DNA of 5,204 nt from JBFJVD01 sp041624375 (GTDB lineage: Bacteria; Chloroflexota; Anaerolineae; Anaerolineales; E44-bin32). The notes beneath the pieces were generated by a model. It was not told the origin of the DNA, did no database searches, and saw only the letters and a list, made by a program, of their open reading frames with translations. Location: the NCBI GenBank assembly GCA_041624375.1, contig JBFJVD010000210.1:1-5204 (forward strand), written 5' to 3'. Shown in pieces: positions 1 to 5,204 of this stretch (positions are counted from its first letter, which is position 1; each line of letters starts with the position of its first letter). Both the position numbers and the translations under genes were made by a program.

Positions 1-197
1 CCCATCCGCCCCCGGTGCGAGACGCCGAATCCCCCTTCGCCGAAGCGACTCCCACCATAGCGGCACCCGAAGCACCTGCACAACGCTCCTCCGGCTGGCA
101 AGCTTGGGTGGCCCGGATCGGTATGGCGGCGATCCCGGCGATCTCGATGATGGCGGCCCTGCTGGCGCTGCGCCTGATCCAGCGATTTCGGCGGTGA
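1..197 (+). CDS. C-terminal end of a membrane-anchored protein (5' partial)
   Basis: The reading frame is open from the first complete codon at position 3 and stops with TGA at 195-197, so this is the tail of a longer protein that begins outside the window. A GTG at 15 could serve as a start, but there is no convincing ribosome binding site and the frame continues upstream of it, so truncation is the simpler reading. The visible part has a Pro/Ala/Glu-rich, low-complexity stretch, then one hydrophobic helix (WVARIGMAAIPAISMMAALL and following residues) and ends in RLIQRFRR. By the positive-inside rule this suggests an anchor with the basic end in the cytoplasm and the main domain outside. This could be a surface protein or a membrane-bound enzyme; the family cannot be recognised from the tail. 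Confidence 0.6.
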   Translation, partial: HPPPVRDAESPFAEATPTIAAPEAPAQRSSGWQAWVARIGMAAIPAISMMAALLALRLIQRFRR

Positions 198-207
198 GCC
201 ATCCGGC

Positions 208-221
208 TCGGTCGCGACCGA
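208..221. repeat. 14-bp perfect palindrome in the intergenic region
   Basis: TCGGTCGCGACCGA is fully self-complementary with no spacer. It lies 11 bp after the stop of the upstream gene and next to a 5-bp hairpin GAGCC-atcc-GGCTC (196-209) that overlaps the stop codon. No T-run follows, so it is not a standard intrinsic terminator. It could be an operator for a dimeric regulator or part of a weak terminator; its function is unknown. Confidence 0.3.
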
Positions 222-266
222 TCTGCCACGCCCAGCCAGATTGACCCCCGTGAGGGCCCCGTTTTG

Positions 267-275
267 TGGCAGAAT
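267..275 (+). promoter_or_regulatory. Candidate extended -10 promoter for the lipoprotein gene
   Basis: TGG-CAGAAT (267-275) matches the extended -10 form TGn-TANAAT with one mismatch in the hexamer. A TTGACC lies at 241-246, but the 23-bp spacing is too long for a normal -35 partner, so activity would rest on the extended -10. Transcription would begin near 282, giving a leader of about 97 nt before the ATG at 379. A similar element, TGATAGAAT, precedes elp3. Support is sequence resemblance only. Confidence 0.3.
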
Positions 276-367
276 CCTGCACGACCACGCTTCCCACCGC
301 AGCCAGGTACGCCCCGCGGGCATGGGCAGGTTGCGGTTAGGTCGATGAGATGCAATGGCTCATCCTG

Positions 368-374
368 AAGGAGG
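368..374 (+). promoter_or_regulatory. Strong ribosome binding site of the lipoprotein gene
   Basis: AAGGAGG lies 4 nt before the ATG at 379 and fixes the start of the lipoprotein gene. It is the only near-perfect Shine-Dalgarno sequence noted in the window. A small inverted repeat, GATGAG (344-349) and CTCATC (359-364) with a 9-nt loop, sits just upstream and would leave the site exposed. Confidence 0.75.
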
Positions 375-378
375 ATAA

Positions 379-1425
379 ATGAGGCAGCTGGCTTTTCTTC
401 TGGCGTTTGCCGTGTTTCTTGTCGCCTGCGGTGGGGCCGGTAGTCCGAGCCCGGATCCGCCCGAAGCTTCAGACCCTGGAACGCCGCTGACGGCCGACGC
501 CATCGCTGAGCTCGGCCTCAGCGGCCGCCTGATCTACAGCCAGGGCGAAGCCGGCCTGATCGCGCTGGATCTGGTCACGGGAAACCCGGAGATCCTGCTT
601 GCGCCACAAGCCGGCACCACGGTCGAAGGCGTGGCTGTCTCGCCGGACGGAGGGCAGCTTGCGATCGCCTACACACCCGAGCTCGGCCCGATCGTCCGGA
701 CCGACCTCTACCTGTCGAACACCGACGGGTCAGATTTACGCCCCCTCCTCCTTCATGAGGGCACCTTTGAGGACTATGCCAACCCTGTCTGGTCTCCGGA
801 CGGGACCTGGATCTACTTCACGCACGCCGATGTGCCCGCCGACTCCACCGGGAGCAGCGGGGAGGCGGTCCTCAATGTCGAACGCATCCGCGCTGACGGT
901 CAGAACAGCCCGGAGGTCTTCCGGGAGGATGCCGAGCAGATCTCTTTCTCCTCGGATGGGACTCGGATGGCCTACCTGAAATATGATCGCTCGACCAACC
1001 AGCGCAGCGTTTGGGTGATCGACGAGCAGAGCGGCGAAGAACGAGAGCTTCTCCCGGTCGGCGCCTTCACACTCATCTCCGGGCTGCGGATCGCGCCGGA
1101 TGGGGAAAGCGTGACGTTCGGCGCGTCGGGCGCGTTGGACACCTCGCTGGGCGCGTCCAGCCCTTCCTTCTGGCAGCGCTGGTTCGGGGTCCAGGTCGCC
1201 CAGGCGCATGGGGATCCATGGGAGCTGTGGACGGTCCCCTTCGCCGGAGGGGAGCCGACCCAGCTCACGGACTGGGATACAGACAGCCCGTGGCCGGCCT
1301 GGTCGCCGGACGGCAGGTACCTTGCCGCCCTTCGCCCGGGCGGTGTCTACCTCGTGCAAAGCAGCGGAGATGTCTTCCTGATTGAGGCCGGCCAGGCACA
1401 CGGTGAGCTGGCCTGGACGCCCTAG
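379..1425 (+). CDS. Secreted lipoprotein with WD40-like (PD40/TolB-type) beta-propeller repeats
   Basis: This 348-residue protein begins with a lipoprotein signal peptide: MR, a hydrophobic core, and the lipobox LVAC with the acylated Cys at residue 17. A Gly/Ser/Pro-rich tether follows (about 18-38). The mature part carries repeated propeller-blade motifs of the PD40 type: SPDG at 88-91, SPDG at 139-142, SSDG at 191-194, APDG at 239-242 and SPDG at 309-312. Each is followed by a hydrophobic strand, for example WSPDGTWIYFT and WSPDGRYLAAL. It should therefore be a membrane-tethered beta-propeller on the cell surface. Such propellers usually bind proteins or ligands; no catalytic domain is visible, so the partner is unknown. 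A segment at about 250-282 (with SFWQRWFGVQ) interrupts the repeat spacing. The start is set by the strong AAGGAGG site. The stop lies 7 bp from the end of the convergent methyltransferase gene, with no terminator between them. The fold is well supported; the role is not. Confidence 0.85.
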   Translation: MRQLAFLLAFAVFLVACGGAGSPSPDPPEASDPGTPLTADAIAELGLSGRLIYSQGEAGLIALDLVTGNPEILLAPQAGTTVEGVAVSPDGGQLAIAYTPELGPIVRTDLYLSNTDGSDLRPLLLHEGTFEDYANPVWSPDGTWIYFTHADVPADSTGSSGEAVLNVERIRADGQNSPEVFREDAEQISFSSDGTRMAYLKYDRSTNQRSVWVIDEQSGEERELLPVGAFTLISGLRIAPDGESVTFGASGALDTSLGASSPSFWQRWFGVQVAQAHGDPWELWTVPFAGGEPTQLTDWDTDSPWPAWSPDGRYLAALRPGGVYLVQSSGDVFLIEAGQAHGELAWTP

Positions 1426-1432
1426 CCCGCGC

Positions 1433-2149
1433 TCAGCCCTTCAGCCAAATCTGGTAGTAGCCCAGCCGGCCGTTCTCGCCGTCGGAGTAGTAACTGTCCA
1501 CAACCCGGCAGCCAATGCCGGCCGCCAGGGCGCGCAGTTTCGCCTCGTCGAAGTGGTGGACGTAGCGCAGCCCGGTTCCGCCCCGACGCCAGTCGAGCAG
1601 GTGGTCGCCCGTGTCGACGTCCTCCGCGGTGAGATCGACCGCCTCCCAGGGCACCACCCGCCCGAGCAGCCGGTCGCTGCTTTTGAAGTTCCAGCTGGAG
1701 AGCAGCAGCCGGCCCCCGGTCGGCAGGCAAGCCGCCGCCTGTTCGAGCAGGCGCTGCCGTCGGCCCTCCCCCGGAATGTGGTGCAGCAGCGCGAACATGC
1801 AGGCAAGGTCTGCGCGGCAATCCTGCGCCTCCGTCCATCCCGAGGAGGCCAGGTCGACACATTCAAAGCGAGCTTGGGGATGGTTCGAGCGCTGGCGCGC
1901 GAGGGCCAGCAGGTTGGAGCTGACGTCGAGGCCCAGGTAGGCCGCCCGGTGACCCCGGCGGGCGAGTTCCGAAGCGACCTCCCCAATGCCACAGCCGAGA
2001 TCCAGCACGGCGTCATCGGGGTCCACAGAGTCCAATGCGCGGACGACGCCGGGCTGAAGTCGGCGGCGCGTCTCCGCAAAGGACTCGGCGAAGGTCTGAT
2101 AGAATGTGCGATTAAGCTCGAGCAGGCGTTCTTGAACTTCGGGCCGCAT
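1433..2149 (-). CDS. Class I SAM-dependent methyltransferase, Trm9/ALKBH8-like (putative tRNA wobble cm5U methyltransferase)
   Basis: This 238-residue protein has a Rossmann methyltransferase fold: motif I LDLGCGIGE (49-57), the acidic residue after the second strand in GLDVSSNL (73-80), HHI (123-125), and LPTGGRLLLSSW (142-153). Features beyond the general fold resemble Trm9 and the ALKBH8 methyltransferase domain: FYQTFAESFAETR at 16-28 (compare the VYNEIAPHFSSTR type), VVPWE at 165-169, RYVHHFDEAKL at 195-205, and GCRVVDSYY at 213-221. Trm9 methylates cm5U34 of tRNA to mcm5U. The start codon faces that of elp3, whose product makes cm5U, which supports this role. The frame extends 47 codons upstream of the chosen ATG, but that part would overlap the elp3 N-terminus, is low in complexity and lacks family resemblance. 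The ATG at 2149 has no Shine-Dalgarno site, but a TATAAT sits 7 nt upstream. Eukaryotic Trm9 needs the small partner Trm112, and none is visible here. The methyltransferase call is firm; the substrate is inferred, and a small-molecule methyltransferase remains possible. Confidence 0.85.
   Translation of the reverse strand: MRPEVQERLLELNRTFYQTFAESFAETRRRLQPGVVRALDSVDPDDAVLDLGCGIGEVASELARRGHRAAYLGLDVSSNLLALARQRSNHPQARFECVDLASSGWTEAQDCRADLACMFALLHHIPGEGRRQRLLEQAAACLPTGGRLLLSSWNFKSSDRLLGRVVPWEAVDLTAEDVDTGDHLLDWRRGGTGLRYVHHFDEAKLRALAAGIGCRVVDSYYSDGENGRLGYYQIWLKG
2097..2105 (+). promoter_or_regulatory. Candidate extended -10 promoter for elp3
   Basis: TGA-TAGAAT matches an extended -10 (TGn-TANAAT) exactly at the key positions. 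It lies inside the 5' part of the opposing methyltransferase gene. Initiation near 2112 would give a leader of about 50 nt for elp3. No clear -35 is present (CAAAGG at the 17-bp spacing). It resembles the element before the lipoprotein gene. Confidence 0.35.
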
Positions 2150-2156
2150 CGGACGG

Positions 2157-2162
2157 ATTATA
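2157..2162 (-). promoter_or_regulatory. -10 box (TATAAT) for leaderless expression of the methyltransferase gene
   Basis: On the minus strand a perfect TATAAT ends 7 nt before the methyltransferase ATG (2149). Initiation at the usual distance would fall on or within a base or two of the A of ATG, giving a leaderless mRNA, which fits the lack of any Shine-Dalgarno sequence. No good -35 is seen at 16-18 bp (the 17-bp position reads GCCAGG). The box lies in the 14-bp gap between the two divergent start codons, so any -35 contacts would fall inside the elp3 coding region. Confidence 0.5.
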
Positions 2163-2163
2163 C

Positions 2164-3822
2164 ATGGACCGCGAAATGGCCTGGCGGCAGGCCCACGAAT
2201 ATGGCGACGAGCAGCTGCAGCTTGCTCGACGGGTGCTGGAGGAGGTACGGGCGGGCGCCGAAGTGACCCGGGCGATCCGGCGCCACCCACTTCCCGAAGG
2301 CGGCTTCCTCTCCAAAGATGTCCTGGTCCACGCCTACCGGCGGTTGACTCGGGCCGGGACCTGGGAAGCTGACCCCGGCCTGCTGCAGAAGATCCGCATG
2401 AAGCCTGTTCGCACCCTCTCCGGCGTGACGACCGTGACGGTGCTCACCAAGCCCTACCCCTGCCCGGGCAAATGCATCTTCTGCCCGACAGATGTCCGTA
2501 TGCCGAAGTCCTATCTGGCCGACGAGCCGGGCGCGATGCGGGCGCTGCACCACAACTTTGACCCCTATGAGCAAACCGCCGCCCGCCTGCAGGCGCTTCA
2601 CAACATCGGCCACCCGACCGACAAGGTCGAGCTATTGATTCTCGGCGGAACCTGGAGCTCGTACCGCCGGGACTACCAGGCCTGGTTCGTCCAACGCTGC
2701 CTTGATGCGATGAACGGCTTTGACTCAAGCTCTCTTGAGGCGGCGCAGGCGGCCAACGAGACGGCCCAACACCGCAATGTTGGCCTGGTGGTGGAGACCC
2801 GTCCCGATCACGTCGACCGGGAAGAGCTCACCTGGCTGCGGAGCCTGGGGGTCACCAAAGTCCAGCTTGGCGCCCAGAGCCTCAACGACCGGATCCTCGC
2901 CCTCAACCAGCGCGGTCACACTGTCGCTGCCACCCGGTATGCTGTCGGACTGCTGCGTGCGGCCGGCTTCAAGATCGTGCTCCACTGGATGCCCAACCTG
3001 CTCGGCGCCTCGCCGCAGAGCGATCGCCAGGATTTCGCACGGCTGTGGTCCGATCCCTGGCTGCGCCCCGACGAATTGAAGATCTACCCCTGTCAGCTGC
3101 TGCCGAACGCCGAGCTCTATGATTTCTGGGCGCGCGGCGAGTACGAGCCGTACAGCACCGAAACGTTGATCGATCTGCTGGTGAACCTTAAGCCGACCAT
3201 CCCGCGCTATTGCCGGGTGAACCGGGTGATTCGGGATATCCCTTCGACGAATGTCGTCGAAGGCAATCGCCGCACCAGCCTGCGACAGGATGCTCAGCGA
3301 GCGCTGGCGGCGCGCGGACTCCAGTGCCAATGCGTTCGCTGCCGCGAGGTGCGGGGACGCCCGGTTGAACCCGATCAGCTTCGGTTCGAGGATCTGGTCT
3401 ACCCCGCCGGTGGGGCAGAGGAGCACTTTATGTCTTGGGTGACTCCCGACGATCGGCTGGCGGGCTATCTGCGACTATCGCTGCCGGGTCCCGGATCACC
3501 GGCTACGGATCTGCCAGATCTGGAAGGCGCAGCGCTGATCCGCGAAGTCCACGTGGTTGGCCCCTCGATGCCAGTTGGGCGTGCTCGCGAGGGCGCTGCC
3601 CAGCACAGCGGCCTCGGCTCGCAGCTCATCGCCCGTGCCGAAGGCCTGGCGGAGCAGCGCGGCTACCCTCGCATGGCGATCATCGCTTCACTTGGCACCC
3701 GCGCCTACTACCGCCGGCTTGGCTACCGCATCGGTGCATCCTACATGCTGAAAGATCTCGCCAACGCTCAAGGCTCGCTCGAATCGGAAGCCAGGCGCGG
3801 GCTCGCGATCCAGCCCTCATAG
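2164..3822 (+). CDS. elp3: Elp3: tRNA uridine-34 5-carboxymethylation enzyme (radical SAM / GNAT)
   Basis: This 552-residue protein, close in length to yeast Elp3 (557), is the catalytic enzyme that uses a [4Fe-4S] cluster, SAM and acetyl-CoA to build cm5U at the tRNA wobble uridine. Domains in order: a basic N-terminal region (1-80); a radical SAM domain with cluster ligands C100, C104 and C107 in PCPGKCIFCP, the DEPGAMRALHHNFDPY segment (120-135), GGTWSSY (161-167) and ETRPD (211-215); a linker with Cys residues C350, C388, C390 and C393 (RYC, CQCVRC) that probably bind zinc; and a C-terminal GNAT domain with EVHVVGPSMPVG (461-472), the acetyl-CoA loop QHSGLG (480-485) and YYRRLGY (515-521). 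The CX3CX2C spacing differs from the CX9CX2C of eukaryotic Elp3. No Elongator accessory subunits are nearby, as usual in bacteria. An in-frame stop at 2113-2115 with no earlier start codon supports the ATG at 2164, although its ribosome site is weak. About 20 residues follow the GNAT domain; most of this tail is encoded in the overlap with the convergent gene. Confidence 0.95.
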   Translation: MDREMAWRQAHEYGDEQLQLARRVLEEVRAGAEVTRAIRRHPLPEGGFLSKDVLVHAYRRLTRAGTWEADPGLLQKIRMKPVRTLSGVTTVTVLTKPYPCPGKCIFCPTDVRMPKSYLADEPGAMRALHHNFDPYEQTAARLQALHNIGHPTDKVELLILGGTWSSYRRDYQAWFVQRCLDAMNGFDSSSLEAAQAANETAQHRNVGLVVETRPDHVDREELTWLRSLGVTKVQLGAQSLNDRILALNQRGHTVAATRYAVGLLRAAGFKIVLHWMPNLLGASPQSDRQDFARLWSDPWLRPDELKIYPCQLLPNAELYDFWARGEYEPYSTETLIDLLVNLKPTIPRYCRVNRVIRDIPSTNVVEGNRRTSLRQDAQRALAARGLQCQCVRCREVRGRPVEPDQLRFEDLVYPAGGAEEHFMSWVTPDDRLAGYLRLSLPGPGSPATDLPDLEGAALIREVHVVGPSMPVGRAREGAAQHSGLGSQLIARAEGLAEQRGYPRMAIIASLGTRAYYRRLGYRIGASYMLKDLANAQGSLESEARRGLAIQPS

Positions 3823-4505
3823 ACTGTCCCGTCATTGCCCAAGATCGGATCGACGCCCGCCAGCACAACCTCCGCCGGCCGCTGGGTGGCGATCGCCGCG
3901 CCGGCCGGCAGGACCACACAAGCCTGAAGCTGGTCATGCGTGATCCCGGCGGGCAGTTCCCAACGAAAGCGGTCCTGCAGCCCGCCGACCCACGGGCCCA
4001 GCTCGGGCGCGCGGGCTTTCGCTGGAAGACGGGGCAGGCCGAGCAACGGCCAGGCCGCAGAGGGAAACGACTCGATCAGCCAGCGCCGACTCGGAGGCGC
4101 CATCCAATCTTCCTCGAGCAAGCGCCAGCCGTGGAACGTGCGCAGGCGCTGGAACACTTCGATCGAAAAGCGGATGTAGGGGAGGTAGGTCGAAGGCTTC
4201 ACGCGGCCGGGAACGCCCGTCTTGCCCGGCGTGTTGAGCACGCGCTCACAGAGGCGCATATGCGCGATCGGCGATCCCGGGTAGCGCCATCCCTGCGGAC
4301 CATCGATGAGCAGGACGCTGATGTCCTGTTGGCGGCAGAAGGCCTCGATGCGGTCTGCAAAGCGGCCGGCGTCGGGCGGATCTGCCAGGCCGAGGCTGGC
4401 CGGCTCGAGAAGCACAGGGCTCTCGCCAGCGGCGCGGAGCATGGCAATCCCGAAGTCTGCATAGCGGCGCAGTGCGAGGTCGACGGATAGGACAGACTGG
4501 GCCAT
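3768..4505 (-). CDS. DUF429 family protein, predicted RNase H-fold nuclease
   Basis: This 245-residue protein has the acidic residues expected of the DUF429 RNase H-like fold: D9 in the first strand (LSVDLA), D68 in LLIDGPQGW, E145 in IESFPSAAW and D191 in ITHDQLQA. Those positions would supply the metal-binding tetrad of a two-metal nuclease. No member of this family has a well-established substrate that I can name, so a nuclease role is a prediction from fold and residues. The frame runs 53 codons further upstream, but the Arg/Ser-rich extra part overlaps the flavoprotein gene and does not fit the fold. The ATG at 4505 has an AGGTGG sequence upstream and begins directly with the first strand. 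It lies 52 bp after the flavoprotein gene in the same direction, so co-transcription is likely. Its last 55 bp overlap the end of elp3 in opposite orientation. Confidence 0.75.
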   Translation of the reverse strand: MAQSVLSVDLALRRYADFGIAMLRAAGESPVLLEPASLGLADPPDAGRFADRIEAFCRQQDISVLLIDGPQGWRYPGSPIAHMRLCERVLNTPGKTGVPGRVKPSTYLPYIRFSIEVFQRLRTFHGWRLLEEDWMAPPSRRWLIESFPSAAWPLLGLPRLPAKARAPELGPWVGGLQDRFRWELPAGITHDQLQACVVLPAGAAIATQRPAEVVLAGVDPILGNDGTVYEGWIASPRLASDSSEP

Positions 4506-4516
4506 AGCGGATGGTC

Positions 4517-4522
4517 CCACCT
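4517..4522 (-). promoter_or_regulatory. Ribosome binding site of the DUF429 gene
   Basis: AGGTGG on the minus strand lies 11 nt before the ATG at 4505. It supports that start over in-frame positions further upstream. The spacing is slightly long and one base departs from AGGAGG, so it is moderate in strength. Confidence 0.45.
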
Positions 4523-4557
4523 GGAGTAGGCTGGGGTGGAATCTGGAGCGGATCAAG

Positions 4558-5204
4558 CTATTCGAAGAATACGCTAATTTCGTTGAGCGGCTTCTTAAGA
4601 AGTTCCGGCACCACCGCCTCTTCCGCCGGATGACCGACGACGAGCAGAAGAAACGGCCGTTCATTTGCCGGGCGGTGCAGGATCTCGTTCAGGAAACCCA
4701 TCGGGCTGGGCGTGTGGGTGAGGGTAGCGAGCCCGGCGCTGTGGAACGCAGCGATCAGGAAACCCGTGGCGATGCCGACCGACTCGAGCGCGTAGTAATG
4801 CTTCACTTTCCGACCGTCCGGAAGAAGGCCGTAGCTTTGCGAGAAGATGGCGATCAGCCAGGGCGCCGTTTCCAGGAACGGCTTGCGCCAGTCGGTTCCC
4901 AGCGGGGCCAGCGCGGCGAGCCATTCTTCCGGCGCCCTTCGCTCGTAGAAATCCCTTTCTTCCTTCTCGGCCTCGACGCGAATGGTGCGTTTGATCTCGG
5001 GGTCGGCGACGACGACGAAGGTCCAGGGCTGCATATTGGCGCCGCTGGGCGCGGAGCCGGCGGTGCGCAGGCAGGTTTCGATGACCTCTCGGGGGACCAA
5101 TCGGTCGGAGAAGTGACGGACGGTTCGGCGGCTCCGCATCTGCGTCAGGAAGGCCTCGGCTCTCGCTTGCGACTCAACCGCAGGCCATTCCGGATATCCT
5201 CGCA
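4558..5204 (-). CDS. Nitroreductase-superfamily flavoprotein, iodotyrosine deiodinase-like (5' partial)
   Basis: This is an FMN-dependent enzyme of the nitroreductase fold whose closest remembered relative is iodotyrosine deiodinase (IYD), which removes halide from halotyrosines by reduction. Numbered from the Met at 5139: RRTVR (4-8) and PSGANMQPWTFVVV (31-44) match the FMN-binding parts of IYD. E61, Y65 and K86 fall at the spacing of the human IYD substrate-binding residues E157, Y161 and K182. HYYALESVGIATGFLIAAF (114-132), THTP (141-144), HRPANE (155-160) and VGHPAEEAVVPELLKKPL (168-185) also align. The Met at 5139 is unlikely to be the start: the frame stays open for 21 more codons to the window edge with residues typical of the family's N-terminal helix (AFLTQM before RSRRTV). 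The last two bases could complete an NTG start just outside. The protein probably acts in the cytoplasm. Without a known substrate, another nitroreductase-type reaction remains possible. Confidence 0.85.
   Translation of the reverse strand, partial: RGYPEWPAVESQARAEAFLTQMRSRRTVRHFSDRLVPREVIETCLRTAGSAPSGANMQPWTFVVVADPEIKRTIRVEAEKEERDFYERRAPEEWLAALAPLGTDWRKPFLETAPWLIAIFSQSYGLLPDGRKVKHYYALESVGIATGFLIAAFHSAGLATLTHTPSPMGFLNEILHRPANERPFLLLVVGHPAEEAVVPELLKKPLNEISVFFE

Noticed and set aside
241..275. TTGACC (241-246) paired with CAGAAT (270-275) as a classic -35/-10 promoter
   Set aside because: The 23-bp spacer is well outside the 16-18 bp range; only the extended -10 part was kept, at low confidence.
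736..1401. Minus-strand frame (221 codons) opposite the lipoprotein gene
   Set aside because: The plus strand carries the signal peptide, strong ribosome site and propeller repeats; the reverse frame has none of these and looks like compositional shadow.
1392..1416. Inverted repeat CCAGGC/GCCTGG near the end of the lipoprotein gene as a terminator
   Set aside because: The stem is only 6 bp with a 13-nt loop, lies inside coding sequence and has no following T-run.
1382..2266. Long plus-strand frame (294 codons) opposite the methyltransferase gene
   Set aside because: Its translation has no recognisable motif. It is fully explained as the antisense of a gene with clear SAM-binding motifs, and long antisense frames are common in high-GC DNA.
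2150..2290. 47-codon N-terminal extension of the methyltransferase up to a start at 2290
   Set aside because: It would overlap the conserved start of elp3, is low-complexity (Pro/Ala/Arg), and the ATG at 2149 follows a perfect TATAAT at leaderless spacing.
2725..3426. Minus-strand frame (233 codons) opposite elp3
   Set aside because: It lies wholly inside the conserved elp3 coding region and shows no domain features.
3435..4490. Long plus-strand frame (351 codons) across the end of elp3 and opposite the DUF429 gene
   Set aside because: It is Arg-rich and low in complexity, overlaps the GNAT domain of elp3 in another frame and has no family motif, so it is a shadow frame.

Overview
The window looks like a GC-rich bacterial chromosome segment made of ordinary, tightly packed housekeeping and accessory genes, with no mobile element, RNA gene or CRISPR array visible. 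A lipoprotein with a strong Shine-Dalgarno site and a lipobox points to a bacterium. A stand-alone Elp3 with a CX3CX2C radical-SAM motif, in this high-GC setting, suggests a Chloroflexota-type lineage (Elp3 of Dehalococcoides is the best-known bacterial example). This assignment is inference from gene content, not from a database match.

Layout. 1-197 (+) is the C-terminal end of a protein with a Pro/Ala-rich linker and one terminal membrane helix. 198-378 is intergenic and holds a 14-bp perfect palindrome, a candidate extended -10 promoter and the ribosome binding site of the next gene. 379-1425 (+) encodes a secreted lipoprotein built from WD40-like (PD40/TolB-type) propeller repeats. 1433-2149 (-) encodes a class I SAM methyltransferase that aligns along its whole length, from memory, with the Trm9/ALKBH8 tRNA methyltransferase family. 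Its start codon lies 14 bp from the divergent start of 2164-3822 (+), which encodes Elp3 (radical SAM plus GNAT). The 3' end of elp3 overlaps by 55 bp, tail to tail, the end of 3768-4505 (-), a DUF429 RNase H-fold protein. Upstream of that gene and in the same direction lies 4558 to beyond 5204 (-), a flavoprotein of the nitroreductase superfamily that resembles iodotyrosine deiodinase, including its Glu-Tyr-Lys substrate lid.

The most interesting point is the head-to-head pair. Elp3 makes 5-carboxymethyluridine (cm5U) at the tRNA wobble position, and Trm9 methylates that group to mcm5U in eukaryotes. If the methyltransferase has the Trm9 activity its sequence suggests, this is a compact two-gene bacterial route to mcm5U34, without the Elongator accessory subunits and with no Trm112 partner in view. 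The methyltransferase also appears to be expressed from a leaderless transcript: a perfect TATAAT ends 7 nt before its ATG. The second notable point is the iodotyrosine deiodinase-like enzyme next to the DUF429 gene.
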